Assembly (NCBI GenBank): GCA_022605955.1
Contig: JAKCOZ010000041.1
Span: 4,595,001 to 4,659,000 of the forward strand
Length of the DNA stretch: 64,000 bases
Source: Rallus limicola
Lineage: Eukaryota; Chordata; Aves; Gruiformes; Rallidae
Direction: 5' to 3'
The notes beneath the pieces were generated by a model that saw nothing but the letters and a program-made list of their open reading frames with translations, ran no database searches and had not been told where the DNA came from. A program made the translations under genes and the position numbers. Shown piece after piece: positions 1-12,152 of this stretch. Each line of letters begins with the position of its first letter. Position 1 is the first letter of the stretch.

Positions 1-181
1 TCTACTATAAGCCATAGCTACACACTTAACCTAAGAAAATAATTAAAAATACCAAAAATATAATGGACAAAGACCCAAAGCAAGAGTGGCCAGAACCCAA
101 ACACAGACAGCTGTCACTACCAAGAATAAAGCTAAGCAAAGGGTTTCTGCTAGAACTGTTTTGTTACAGTTTGTGGGGTTG

Positions 182-233
182 GGGTGTGTGTGTATGGGGG
201 GGGGGGGAGGGTGTGGGGGGTGTGTGTGTGTGT
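182..233. repeat. GT/G-rich simple repeat
   Basis: Imperfect GT repeats flank a run of about twelve G and a second G run. The block is low-complexity and probably length-variable. The long minus-strand ORF that covers it is proline- and histidine-rich only because of this repeat and is not a gene. Confidence 0.9.
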
Positions 234-1486
234 AAAGAATAAAAAAATCACAATGTAACTGCAAAAGGGGGAGACAAGGAGATGCCAAAAATAAAATCCT
301 ATTTTTGAAATTTTGTCCCTGGGAAAAGGTAAAGAGAAGGAGCATGGGCTGTGGGTTATCTATAAAGAGCTGCATACTACCTCGCTAATTTTCATTCCCC
401 TTTTTTTCATCAAAATCTGACTTTGTTTTATTAATGAAGTCAAAGAAGCAAATGTCTTTATTTTAAATTATCTCCTAATGAAACAAAAAAGCAACAACTT
501 GAGAAATTTTGTATGACAACTTAAGATAAAAAGCATATCAGCAAGATTATTAAAAATAAACAATTTCTGTGTTTGTTTATCCAAGAGGAAGCATTAGTTT
601 AAAGAAGGGAATGCAGATAGGGTATGTCCCTATAGATTGACAGTAATTCTTTCAAAAGGAGAAATGTTTTAAGTATTTAACCTTTTAAAGGGAATTATAA
701 CTTGTCTAAAGAAAATGTATTTGATGTATAGGCACTTGGTACAGTTCAAGGCAGCAGATGCTCTACGTGTGGCACCTTATCCTTACAAGGCATCTATCTT
801 CCTTCATTTCCATTCTCAGCACCTATGTATATTGTAGACCTCTATAATCTCTACATTTTTTTCACCTTTATGCCCTGCTATTCCTCTCTCTTCTTGTTCC
901 GCTGACCTTTTTCAATTCTAGAATTCTTTCAATGCCACGTTTGCTTCTTCTTGCCTTTGGAATTGATTTGTTACACCAATGGATCCTATATCCCACAGTC
1001 CCACAGACAACTGTGAATCAAGCAAGCACATCCTCTAAATATGTGACTGTAAATGCTTTTGTATAAACTAAGATGCAAAACAACATGTGACAATCAATGT
1101 ATTTTTCCCTGTTTCAGAATCAGAAATCATAGCACTGGATTCTTAGTGCATAGCTCTTTGCAAAGCAAAAACTTATCTACAACACAAGCAAATAATTTAA
1201 TATTATTATCCACAATAAAGCTACAAGAAATCAGCAACTTCACCTTTGGATTCTGATGCCTACAAATGAGGGGATGGTAACCCAGCTACCTTCTGCACCC
1301 ACAGAGCTTGTGAAGGTATAACTTCAGAAACAATACGGAAGGAAATGTTTTTAAAGTTTTAGACCTTATTTTTAATGCATTTCATAAGTAGTTAAGATCA
1401 TACAGCAAACCCAGATGCCCTGTTGTCTGATATGAACTGCAGAGCTTTGTAAGGTCAGTGTATGTCTCCTAAGGGGGCTGAAAAAG
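234..1486. other. AT-rich DNA with no recognised feature
   Basis: No repeat family, exon chain or RNA gene is recognised here. Short ORFs are of chance size and low-complexity composition. Confidence 0.5.
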
Positions 1487-1532
1487 GGCGGGTGGGGGTG
1501 GAGGGTGGGGGGGGAGTGGGGAGGGAGGAGCA
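1487..1532 (+). repeat. G-rich tract, potential G-quadruplex
   Basis: A stretch of about 46 bases contains at least five G runs of three to eight bases separated by one to four bases (GGGCGGG, GTGGGGGTGG, GGGTGGGGGGGG, GTGGGG, GGGAGG). This satisfies the usual G3+N1-7 pattern for an intramolecular quadruplex on the plus strand. Formation is inferred, not seen. Confidence 0.75.
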
Positions 1533-4029
1533 GGAAATGGAACAGATTGGTGTTAAGAACAACATAAAAGTAGTAGAGTCTGTTTATATAATTCACCTTT
1601 TCTTCAAAACAAGTAATTGTTACAAACCAAACAGTGTGAAAGTCCCAACTGTAAAACAAATCATAATGAAGATAGCCATACAGGATAAGTTTGCTGTTCA
1701 TTTTGTTTGGGTTGGTTGGTTGTTTTTAATGCAACCCAGTCACTTGGCTTGCTTTTTTTCTTTTTAATGCTGAAGCCCTCTTTGGTCTGCTCTCTCCTGA
1801 TTAAGTTTACTAACTCTTAGAAATTATATTATTAAGCATCACTTTCTTAAAAAAAAAAAAAGTAAAATCTGTGTTGCTAATTGCAACCAGCAAAAACACA
1901 CATGCTATTGTATTGCATGATGGAGAAATCCATTGCTACTCTGGTTTTGCCCAGAAGCCACTATCACACCAAGCAAACCAGAAACAACGCAATTATTTGA
2001 ACGTTACCCTTGTAAGAAGGCAATAATCTAAATGGAATAGCCACTGTTTAATACATAAAAAGTTATTAAAATATTAAAATGTAATTAAAATTAAAACAGT
2101 TAAATGTACTTACTGGGTATTCATAACACAGTCCATAAATGTAATGCATGCAAATTACTACCTTTTTATTTATTTATAAGTAAATATGTTCGCATACACC
2201 AATGTCATCTAAAAATAGATTAAAACAATGTAAATTAATCTTGGAATGATAATATTATCCATTGGCTCACCACAACTTTTAATTCATAGTACTAACAAAA
2301 CCAATCTATCCATTGCTTACTTGTGCACTCAATGAAGTGCGTTAAGTTTGCACCCATTTGATTAAACACACATTCCATACATATCTAAATAGCTATGCAT
2401 TGATATGCACAGTACCATAAAATGTTTAGATTTTTACTCATTTCATGCCTTTGAAATGGGCTTATGTGACACCTAAAATTAAGGCTCTTAACGGGAGCAG
2501 TAGTGCAGTATACTGGGCACATGCAATACAATCAGAGTGTTAGGTGGGCTGACCTCGGTGGAATACAGTCTATCAACAAACAAGTGTTTCACTGAATTGT
2601 ATTTCATTTAATAATACCTGCAAATGGGACTCCAGTCAAGTTCCAATATCTTGCACGCAACCAGAAATGCAAAGAGACACTTTCAAAAGGCAGGGCAAAC
2701 GCTGTGGATGACTTTCCCCGGCGCTCACCAGGCACTGCCATTAGAGTGCTTTAACTTCCATTAAGTTGTCACTTCCCCGTGCTGCCAGCTTTTCACAGGG
2801 CAGAATTCATTCTGACAGAACCACGGCCTGTCACATACACTCACAGTTCAGTCGAAAGGAACAGGAAAACCCTCAAAGCTGATGGATTTATTAGTGATTG
2901 GAGCTGGCATATGTATTGCTTATATGTACAAAACTAGGTAATTAATGAGCTCTAACCCATCCACCCAAAGTACCTCATTTTTAGTTGTGGAAACTTAATT
3001 CATGGCATACAAATGAAGTACACAAAGATGTTCTATCATTGGATTTTTAACTTTACAACAGTTTAACTAGCCCTTATTGATTATGACAGCAGTGTAACCA
3101 CATCTAGTTCATACATATCCTTAACACATAAGAATTGCTATGCTGCTTAAGAGAAAAGGCTCATCTGGTTCAGAATTGCAGTGTAGTTAGGAGATGAAAA
3201 TAAGAAATGCTATGTGGAGCACAGCACTTGTCCTCAAAATATTATCCTACAGGCAGAGACTTCTGAGGCTCTTCAGCTTGAACATGTATGCAAGATCACT
3301 GTGTGTACCAGCCACCCCTCGATCCATCCTGTTTGAGCTTAGACAAATTGTAGGTTTTGTAGGTACGGTCACTGTGAAAAAAGTACTTTGCTCGTATTGA
3401 ACTTGCTGACTGACAATATCACTGAGTCCTAATTCTTGTACTGTGAAAACATTCCATCTTGTTTGATCGTACAGGGCTCTCTCTTCACTTAGCTGTCATT
3501 ATTCCAAGCTCAAGAACCAAAATCTTAAGTTTTCATCCAATAGAAGCTGTTTTATACTTCTTGTTATCCCTGTCACCTCCTGTCTCAGAACCATCTCTCT
3601 ATATTTTTTACCTATTGGACATATGGATGGCCAGAAATACCCTTGCTATATGCAAGACTTGAATCCATGAAGGATTTCAGCATTAAAGATCTCTGCAACA
3701 TTCCAGTTCTCTGTTACAGGAATGATGATCATCAGGCTTTAACATGCTCATTAGTGATAACAGTTAACATGCCTTAGTGACAACAGTTAATGAGTTATCA
3801 ATTATATTTTATCCTTGGCCAGTTTCAACAAGGCAACTGCACAATTTGAGGAAAACCAAATTAACTAACTTATTTAAAGGATATTGTGTCTTTCTACAAA
3901 TATGGAAAAATGAAGTATTAAAGACAGTATGTTTTTCTGAAGCAGAAGTTAAAGATACAATTATACATCACAAAATAAGACAATAAAGCAATTTTCCTCT
4001 TATAAATCCTTAGAAGGTTTTTGTCCTTT
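1533..4029. other. Non-coding DNA, some unusually unique-looking sequence
   Basis: An A13 run lies at about 1849-1861. The part from about 2,600 to 2,960 is less AT-rich and less repetitive than its surroundings and could be a conserved non-coding element, but conservation cannot be judged from one sequence. Two small splice-flanked open stretches near 2,114-2,160 and 2,323-2,390 on the minus strand were judged chance pseudo-exons. Confidence 0.35.
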
Positions 4030-4410
4030 CTATCCCTCCCCTACTACATCCACGCTTATCTTCCCTGCTAGACCCCAGTGGTTTAGAGACCTTCTAGAAG
4101 TTATTCTACTGAGCTGCAGAAAATACCACTGAAAGACTGGCAGAAAGGCAGAAAGAGAGGCATCAGGATATTTGGACACTTGGGAAAGCAGAGGCACCGC
4201 TATGCTAGTGGTGGCAACAGCCAGAGCGGAGACAGAGTTCCAGCCAGCTGGCTGAGAAGAAAGGATGACAGCCATCAGATTGACTGAGAACAGCCAGGAA
4301 GTCTTGAATGCCACCACAACGGAGACTTGGCCGATCACTAAGGACAGAATGGAGTCCATTAAACGCTTTGAAGGACATAAGCAGGACAATCAACCAAGGG
4401 GAGGAAAATA
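4030..4410. other. Region open on both strands, unassigned
   Basis: The minus strand is open for 119 codons (4030-4389), one of the longer ORFs of the window. The plus strand carries an opposing open reading of about 47 codons ending in TAA near 4,410. Base composition is more balanced than the surroundings and a few CpG are present. The plus-strand reading is more protein-like (charged, with TTTETWPITKDRMES), while the minus reading is rich in S, V and L. No family was recognised. It could be a decayed retrocopy, an unknown repeat, or chance. Confidence 0.2.
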
Positions 4411-7307
4411 AAGTAACTCAAATTCAGAGGGCAGAGGAGGAAAAGACATTTTACTAATTCATGGGAGGCTAAGATAATGTCCAGGTTAGAAAAAGATTAG
4501 ACAATGTAGAGGTTTATAAGGAGAATGCACAAAATTGACGAGTTCTGTGAGGCTAAAGACAAAAAGAAGAGATGCAGGTGCTCAAGTAGTAAGGGAATGG
4601 AAAATGAAAAAGATAATTGATTGAATCTAAAGTTTGAAATAAGACTGAATGCTTAATGAGAAAATGAAATATAAATAGAAAGCACTGAAAGAAAAACATA
4701 TTTAGAAATGCACCTTCCTTGCTAGACAAACAGACATTAACTAACTTCTGTGTAAGCAATACATGTTTCTTAACATAAAGTGGAAGGACCTCCCCAAAAT
4801 CAAAATGAATTGTCTCCAATTGTGTTTGCATATTAATATTCCTGGGTGTAGTTATTAGATATTCTTGGTATCACCTCTGACGTACCAAGTGAAGGGTCAC
4901 TGGCTTCTAATTATTACTTCTAACTTTACCACATTTTGCTTTCCTAGTTATAATTTTGAGATATTTGAAGACTTAAGATGGAAAAGAGAAGGTGCTTTTA
5001 TCACCAGTCCTGATGATTTGCTTGTATACAACATGAAGTGATAAGCTGCATCTGACCTAATACAGTACTTGGGCTAAGATACAATTGTACAAACCGGTTA
5101 TCGTTACAATTTGCATTACTTAGAAGAGACAGGAAGTGACAGAGCTGCCACACTTGGAAAAAGATTAAGTTAGCTGGTAGCACTAAACAGTCCAAATTAC
5201 ATTTCTTTGCTTACATGTACACTTAAAAACTTTCAATCTTTCTAATAAGGTTTTTAGGGCAATTGTGCTTAATGAAAATATTTTTGAAAAGTAATTTAAC
5301 CTGAACTGCTCTGACTTTTCCACATATATGTCTCCAGATAAATAAAACGACATAAATCACAGAGAAAAATCCCCTGTTTACTTCTCTGTTACCATTAATA
5401 TTAGGACTTCTGGGACAACTGGAAAAAAATCAAGGCTGAGTGATGTCTTAGCGTTGCCAGATGGCTGGGCTACTGAGAACCAGCATCAGACAACAATTCG
5501 GCAAGTTTTCATTATGAGTCAATATTAAGTACAGAAATACTCAGCTGAAAAAAATTAATTCTGACAAACTTGTTGGTCGAGCAGCAAGCAGTAAACTTCT
5601 TTTTTTCATAGCTGTTCTAGAGGGCTTGTTATAGTCTTTAGCATGGCTAAAAGCTGCACTGAAAGCAAAATTTATTTATTAACAAGCATTATTTCTATTC
5701 TTTGACAGCCTCCCCCCCTAAAAAAAAGAGAAACCAACAAAACAACCAACTCTCAACTAAGCTCATCAATTATTCTTAACACTCTAAATAGTTGGCAGTG
5801 TTTACACAACATCCTTTCAGAGTTATTCAGCTCGATCTTGCAGCTCATTAAAAGGATCTCTATTTATTTGCTGTGTGTTACAGTTCTTAACTTTGGCACA
5901 ACACACGAAAAGGAAGCCAATTTTACTTTTCCCTGTGGTGTTAATTGGTAGAGCATGCTGCCTGCCTCTTCATTAATTATGTCAATGGGTATGAAACTTT
6001 CATTTTCATGGTGGTGTATTAACAAAGCTTTGCAGTGAGGCTGACAAAAAGCCAACAAATTCCAGTTTGTAAGAAGTGGATAATGAAGGCTAGTAACGGT
6101 CAGAATATAACATTTATTTCAAAAAACAGTTTTTTCCTCCTTATCCCTTTAGAAACCATCTAAAGCAAGCATTTACTGACATACACATGGTAACTTTGCT
6201 GTTCAAAGTAGATAAATCTCCATATAACACAGAGATAACTGATCTAGAAACACCATAACTCCACAGGACAGAAAGAGAGCAAGAGAAAGACCTCCAGTCT
6301 CCCTGAAATGGTTTTGCTTCCAAGACCATTTTCAGATAATTTGCTGATCTCATCCCAACATGTGTATAGAAATCACTCACTGCTTGACAGCCCATGAAAC
6401 ACTACACACAAAACACAGTCAAACCAGGCTCTATCCACATGAAATCCTTCTGCATGCTTTCAGCCTATTTCTGTTTACTGACTACACCTAGATTTTCTCT
6501 GTTTCTTTCTTCCTCAAAAACCCATGAAGATCTGAGATCTCAGTGACTTCAGATACCGTCCAGAGAACTACACTGCAGGGTTTTCCTGGAGACAGACAGT
6601 AAAGTAACAAGTGGAAATTCTGAAATGCAAAGCACAGGTCCCTATTTTAAGAGATATAAAGCATTACAAACTGTAAATCAAATACATTAAGAAGTTCCTA
6701 TCTCACATTAGAGACTCTTAGAATTACATCCTGGAAATCACAACTAGAGAAGCTTTTGAGTTGCTATTGAGGCTGTAAATGCTACATTTAAGAGTACACA
6801 GTGCTTGTTTCTTACCCTATATCTGACTGATAAAAAGTTTCACATTGCTAATACCTGTATTTGAAGCATAAAAAAAAAATCCAACAAACAAACAAGCAAA
6901 AAAAAACCCCAAACAACCCAAACAACTAAATTTAGATCCCTATCGATGGTCTGGCTCTTTCCTTCTGTACTTCTCTCCCTATAAATTATTTGGGATATAC
7001 TTAAACTAGTCCTTTGCGGTGGGCCCAAGCAATAAAAAGAGAAAAATGTATTGAAGAACATTTCCTACAGTAAGCTTAAAACCTAAAACAACAACAACAA
7101 AGAAATTTATCTGTATGCTGTAAGCATCCATCTTTCAAATGGTTCTAGCTGGGGCAATAACAAGGGCATGATGAGAGGGACGTTCACTCCAGGGGAGCAT
7201 ACACCTTCTTGTGCTGAGGGTTTCTGACTCTGCATTTTCTCCTTCTTCACACATTTGCCCTATTCATCGTTTCTTCTTGTAACATCACTCTGGTAGCATC
7301 ACCAAGT
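4411..7307. other. AT-rich DNA with simple A-rich runs
   Basis: No gene was seen. The stretch holds A-rich low-complexity tracts at about 5,709-5,730 and 6,869-6,928, and a short AAC repeat near 7,086-7,101. Confidence 0.5.
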
Positions 7308-7462
7308 CAGAATCACAGAATCACTGGTCTGGAAAAGACCTTTAAGATCGAGCCCAGCCATTCCTGTCCTATGCTAAACTGTATCTTTAAGTACATCATC
7401 TGCTCGTCTTTTAAACACATCCAGGGATGGTGACTCAACCACCTCCCTGGGCAGGCTGTTTC
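7308..7462 (-). mobile_element. CR1 LINE 3' end fragment
   Basis: The plus strand reads as the complement of a CR1 3' end. It opens with CAGAATCACAGAATCACTGG, then GGAAAAGACCTTTAAGATC, the CATTCCTGTCC sentence, and the block CTTTTAAACACATCCAGGGATGGTGACTCAACCACCTCCCTGGGCAG. The element is therefore on the minus strand and truncated at its 5' side near 7,462. It carries no coding part. CR1 is the dominant avian LINE and is usually 5'-truncated. Confidence 0.9.
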
Positions 7463-8504
7463 TCAACTTCTTGCTGACATTGTCTTCTCACTCAAATTCT
7501 CTTTATCTTTCGCTCCCCTTTCTCCTCTCCCACCAAGTTTCAACTGACTTCTCCCATACTCATAAACTTTCTCGAACTCAAGCCCATTCCTGGCTTCAAT
7601 TCTTCAAGTCAGTCCTCACAGAATCCTCCTCCTCATCTCAACTGGATTCAAGGCCCCATTCTTAGACTCCTGCTACATGATTGAACAGATGCCTCACTGC
7701 TTGGCAGGTCGATGCTCTCCTCTGTTCCAAACAACCTTGTTTATAAGCATTTCCTCTTCCCTTTTGTCTGGCTGTTGAGTCCCTCTTCTCTGTAGGTTCT
7801 GAAGTTCTCTATAAACACCATGTTTCTTTGCTCTTGCTGCCATGAAACCTACACTGAAAATTTCTGTTTATTCACCTCTTATTTACGTCTTGCTTCCAGT
7901 CAGCTTCAAAAAGCAATGACAAGGATGCACCATGAAACATTGCCTACATTATTACTCTATCTTCATCAGGAAGTGCTTTATTAGAGACACACAGAAATTA
8001 AACTTGGACTATACGGGCACAACTGAACAGCCACATCTACCATTCTACAACTGAAACAAAATTTAGGAATATAAGAAATACTCTGGAAAAATTTGCACCC
8101 TAACTGCATTTCTTCCATAGAACTGTGATAGCTAGCTGCAGCAACATCATTTTAGGAGCAAGTTTTGAAAACAGATCTTAAAATGGAGCATTTTCTCCTA
8201 TTTCTCCCTGGAAGCAACTGACACATCAAGAGTGTATATTGCCCTTGATTTTCTGCAAGGTTCTTAGTCGTTATTTCTGCACAAAATACTGTCTTCCAAT
8301 TAAGAAACAGGGCAGTACAGTTTCTTGAAAATATGACTATGTTGGTATTAATAAGAAACTAATAATACTACACAGAAGTTTTAGAACTACGTACCTAATG
8401 ACAAGCATGTGTGAGGGAGAGAAGTAAACCCCTTAGAAAATAGATTTATGGTCATTTTAAGCAGAATTCATCAAACTTGAAAGCTTATATACCAAAGGTA
8501 GGAG
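7463..8504. other. Pyrimidine-rich non-coding stretch
   Basis: From about 7,463 to 7,900 the plus strand is strongly C/T-rich, which gives open but low-complexity plus-strand frames rich in serine and leucine. No exon signals or repeat family were recognised. Confidence 0.5.
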
Positions 8505-8545
8505 ATGGATAATTTTTTCTCTTCCATATGGATAATTTTTTCTCT
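8505..8545. repeat. Two-copy tandem duplication, period 23
   Basis: The 18-base unit ATGGATAATTTTTTCTCT occurs at 8505-8522 and again at 8528-8545. The spacing of 23 fits a recent two-copy duplication or slippage event. Confidence 0.85.
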
Positions 8546-8940
8546 GTCATACAGATAAAGCGTTCTTTGTCAGCAGCTACACTTCCCTGTCAGATTTTAT
8601 ACTTCAGTGAAGAATGTTTTATGTTCAGCAGCTGGCACATAAGTATTCTTATGCAGTTACTGCATTTCTACACTTTTCAGTTCTACAGGGTTAGACTTTT
8701 GTTTCCTCATGTTATATCCCAACTTAAACCAAACAAGAACATCCAAAAAAACCCTCAATACCGCTTACTTATTCCCACATATCATCATCAGCCTTATCAG
8801 TGTTTTTCAGTGACACACAGTTACTCTAAATATCCACAACTGTGTAAGACAAACAGTCTCTTGATTTCACATAAAATACAGAATATATTTCTGAATCAGC
8901 TCTCGTTCAAAATACAGCATACTCTTTGAGAAAAACAATC

Positions 8941-8958
8941 CCCTCCCCCCCCCCCCCC
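8941..8958. repeat. Poly-C homopolymer
   Basis: Almost pure C for 18 bases, interrupted by one T. Such runs are unstable and prone to sequencing length error. Confidence 0.9.
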
Positions 8959-10950
8959 AAATTCTCAGAAAGGCAGAAGCAACTCTCCAGAAAGTTTCCC
9001 CAGTGCTTCATTTCTCTCAGTGCAAAAATAACTTAACCTTAATTTCTTTATAGTTTTGATTTCCAGGTACTGGTGGTTGTTACACTTTTGTTGGTTCAAC
9101 AGTTATGTTCCTGGGTAAGTATGTAACAACTGGAAACAAATCACATCTTACCAACTCTGATCAAGTCAGTTCAATAGCTTCATTTTCTTTAATTCATATG
9201 ATGTCTTTACATCTTTTTGCCAAATACATTTCCCAACCCAACAATGGGACATAATAATTTCCCAATAACAATGAATGCTCTGCCCAACAGAACTCCAGCA
9301 GTCTGAATAAAACAGTATCAAGGCAGTCAGTTGCTCACACATTCAAGAACTGCATTATCCCGCCTGGACCACATTACACAGACCTCCTATTCCAAGACTC
9401 TATTCCAAGTGTAAAAGACCCCACTGATGGGCTATATTCTTTTTTCCTATATGGGTAATTTTAAATGATAATTTTAAGAACAAATTACTTGTTTGCAGCC
9501 ACTTTATCAAGTGAATCAATTTCTTAAGGCTCAGTCACTTCTCCAGCATTTTCCTTTCTCTCCTCTTTTTATCATCTACAAACCCCAGACTGTGATATTA
9601 TGTTCGATTCTTGGTCAGTGACAAAAAATGTTGCACATCAGAACCCAAATCGTGGTCCAACACTGGACTGCTGGCAGCAGATACACAGACACTGCACTAG
9701 AGCAGAGTCGGAGTACTAGCTGTCGTACTCTACAGCCAGGAAAGGATCCAAAGCAAGTTCACATTCATCATGTTAGCAACCAGTGGGCTGGCATCAAGGT
9801 TAGCACAGAGCTGCAGATCTATCCAGTCACCAAAGCTGAGCAAAAGGAAAGCCTCAGTGTTACATGTACAGTCATTCAGCTTAATGTCATTCAGACACAA
9901 TGTGCCTAAGCAATTTTCCTTTCTACAGAGACAGAATAGGGTTTAACCAGTGGTGTATACGTAGCACTGAAAGAAATGCTACATGGACATCAACACTATT
10001 GAAAGAATATTACTTCTGGTGTATCTGAATTGTTGTGCTAAGGTTACACATTTTCATTTGGACAAATCACCTCTTTCTCCTTACATGTGCTCCCGCCTTC
10101 CTTCCAAATGATGTGTTCAACGGCACATCACTGGGATGCATCTGGCACTGTCTGTTAAGACCCCGCAGGTGTAAACGCCTAGAGCAATACCCTGGATTTG
10201 GACATATGCACACTGAATTGTGCCTGTTTGTACTGTGCCATATCCCCTCCTCAACTATGACCATAAAATTTTATTTCCAACTTGGAGGGAAAGAGAACAA
10301 AGTGCTCTGGATGTTGGGAACGTGCCAAGGGAAGTGCTAAATGACTAAAGACTGTCTGCAAGCACACCCCAGGGATGAAACAGTTCCTGCCCATGACATG
10401 CTGCCTCCAAGCTGGGATCCTCCTGTACCTTCTCACCTCAACTGGTACTAATAAATTAATGTACTGTATTAAATAACCAGACCTCTAAATAATATTTTAC
10501 CTTCATGTTTCTAAATGGTAAGCAACATAGGTAAAAAAAGCAAATAATAGCTGCTATATTTGGAAAGAAATCACTGAGCTATTTTATTCCAAAATGTATT
10601 AGCTGCAGACAAAATAAAACAAGGTCATCACGCAGGAGAACACTTCCTCATGAGTACTCAAAATCATCAGTGTCTTGTATTTCTCTATTATTCACTTACC
10701 TAGCTCACCCACAAGTGATCTTCACAGACCACTTAGCTGCCCCTCTTCCTCCCTCAGTGCTTTTCCCAACCCCAGCTCCCAGGACAAGCTGCTCCTACAA
10801 ACTTCTGCCCAAACAGTTTCTGTAAGCTTTCAGCCCCGCAGATTTCACCTTTCTAACCAATTCTTTTTAGGGTACCACTGCTGATCCTCAACTGGCCCCA
10901 AAGCCAAATAAGCCTACTGCACAGTGAGTACAGGGGGAAAAGTAGACTAC
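8959..10950. other. No recognised gene or repeat
   Basis: Contains a 93-codon plus-strand ORF (9628-9909) and overlapping ORFs near 10,035-10,440, none with a recognised motif or convincing splice context. A consensus-like minus donor at about 10,693 leads into frames closed by stops, so it was not used. Confidence 0.4.
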
Positions 10951-10956
10951 TTTATT
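10951..10956 (-). promoter_or_regulatory. Polyadenylation signal AATAAA (chain 2)
   Basis: TTTATT on the plus strand is AATAAA on the minus strand. It lies 35 nt beyond the stop codon of the predicted last exon of chain 2, giving an unusually short 3' UTR. It is followed by pyrimidine-rich sequence suited to a downstream element. The role is inferred from position. Confidence 0.45.
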
Positions 10957-10990
10957 TGCAGCTGCTTTTTATGTACGTGAGGGATATTAC

Positions 10991-11084
10991 CTAGTCCTTG
11001 GTCGGGCTGCTCTTCCCCAGCTTTTCCCTGTATGTCAGTTTTGCAGAATTTTGATGCTTCACATCACTCTCCTCACTACTTCCA
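10991..11084 (-). CDS. Chain 2, predicted terminal coding exon
   Basis: The exon opens after AATCAG on the minus strand with one base completing a codon (phase 2), then encodes 30 residues and TAG. The peptide is hydrophilic and strongly charged: a serine/glutamate start (GSSEESDVKHQ) and a lysine-rich end (REKLGKSSPTKD). This looks like a disordered C-terminal tail. Its entry phase matches the exit phase of the exon at 11659-11723. The reading frame is closed by TAA a few codons upstream of the acceptor, so the acceptor choice is limited. The pyrimidine tract is weak. Protein family unknown. Confidence 0.5.
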
Positions 11085-11658
11085 CTGATTAAGTCAATTT
11101 ATTCTTGAAGTCTTGTCCCCAGAATATTGTCTTGCAGTGAAGCTTTACAAATGCCAAAGTTTTCCAAGAGTACAGTTGCACAGGCCTTACTGATGTTTAT
11201 TTGTTTTTTTTATAGAAAGTATGACATGTGTGCCTTTGCTGCAACAGCATCGTATCTTTAATATGTTCTGGGTTACTAGAAGCCAAAGTCACTGTGCTGC
11301 AAATTACTTACCTATGCAATCATTATGCATTTATATTTTAGAAACAGTCCATTGTGAAGTGTAGACCTTTTAATCTTCCCTCTCTAAGCTCTCCAAAGGT
11401 ATGCTTGCAGGTCCTTTTAGATTGACATTCTCAAGGAATTTTTAAAATATATTTTGCATTCCATCATTTATGTGAATAATGAAAATACTTAGCAGTAGTA
11501 GTCCTAAAAGAGTGTTTTGTAAAATTGTTCCCAAAATATTCCTCCACTTTGACAGAAAGTTATTTGCAGCTATTCTTGGAGTATGGTATTTCCTTGCAGG
11601 GAGAGGGGGAGCGTTGTCTTTTTCTTTTTTTCACTATGTCCACATGTAATAGACTTAC

Positions 11659-11723
11659 CTGAGCTCTATTTCTGAAGAAGGAATAGCACAGTCACTCACT
11701 GAGCTTTGCAAGGCAGAATCTTT
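11659..11723 (-). CDS. Chain 2, predicted internal exon
   Basis: A 65-bp exon read on the minus strand. The acceptor is GTTTCAGTAG|AAAGAT and the donor CTCAG|GTAAGTCT, which is close to the vertebrate consensus. It enters in phase 0, exits in phase 2, and encodes 21 residues rich in serine and acidic residues (KDSALQSSVSDC, then AIPSSEIEL). The sequence fits a flexible tail continuing into the terminal exon. It lies 53 bp from the upstream exon, giving a very short intron; if that intron is retained or misread, the exon border needs changing. Confidence 0.5.
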
Positions 11724-11776
11724 CTACTGAAACACCTCTACACTCACTTTTCAAGGCAGATCCAAGGTCACTGTAC

Positions 11777-12033
11777 CTCACTCCGAAAGCAATCCAAACC
11801 AGAAAGCAGAATAGTCCTGTCAGCATGAAGAGAAGAGGCTGCAAAGAAGTTATACACATCTTTCACAGTATACCTCCAAATTAGATTCGGAGGACATGAC
11901 AGGGAGACTGTGTCTATCCCATCAAACTCATTTTCACCCCAGAATGTTGGTTTGATGTTTTTCTCAATGAACATACAGTAAGGAGCCAAGTGCCTTAGAG
12001 GTCTGTTTGGCCATGGTACACCATCACATGGAT
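11777..12033 (-). CDS. Chain 2, predicted large internal exon, unknown family
   Basis: This 257-bp exon is the best single coding signal in chain 2: 85 complete codons open, preceded by a T-rich acceptor (TTTATTTATTTGTTAG|AT) and followed by GAG|GTACAG. It enters in phase 1 and exits in phase 0. The peptide is folded-looking and aromatic, with PCDGVPWPNRPLRHLAPYC near the start, FWGENEFDGIDTVSLSC in the middle and IWRYTVKDVYNFFAASS toward the end, with four cysteines. I do not recognise the family. The next intron toward the 3' side would be only 53 bp, which is short even for a bird, so the 3' border is the least certain part. Confidence 0.55.
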
Positions 12034-12102
12034 CTAACAAATAAATAAATAAAATCAACTGCCATGTATATCATAAGCCAAAAAAGAAGGGTGAAGCTTC
12101 AC

Positions 12103-12152
12103 CCTGAGTCAGGTGAAAGAAAGGCCTGTGATTTGACAAGATGGCATCTAGA
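12103..12152 (-). CDS. Chain 2, predicted short exon
   Basis: A 50-bp exon between TTCTTTGGGAG|T and CAGG|GTGAAG. It enters in phase 2 and exits in phase 1, exactly what is needed to join the exon at 12748-12923 to the exon at 11777-12033. It encodes LDAILSNHRPFFHLTQ. The intron to its 3' side would be 69 bp. An alternative acceptor (CATCAG|TTC) would make it longer and phase 0, breaking the join. Support comes mainly from the phase fit. Confidence 0.4.

Noticed and set aside
43..375. 110-codon minus ORF with proline/histidine repeats
   Set aside because: Produced by the GT/G simple repeat at 182-233.
2114..2390. Two small minus-strand exon-like stretches with GTAAG donors
   Set aside because: Acceptors lack pyrimidine tracts, peptides are short, and no chain could be built.
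8528..8929. 133-codon plus ORF
   Set aside because: Composition rich in S, L, F, H and Y as in random AT-rich sequence, no splice or domain support; it even starts within the tandem duplication.
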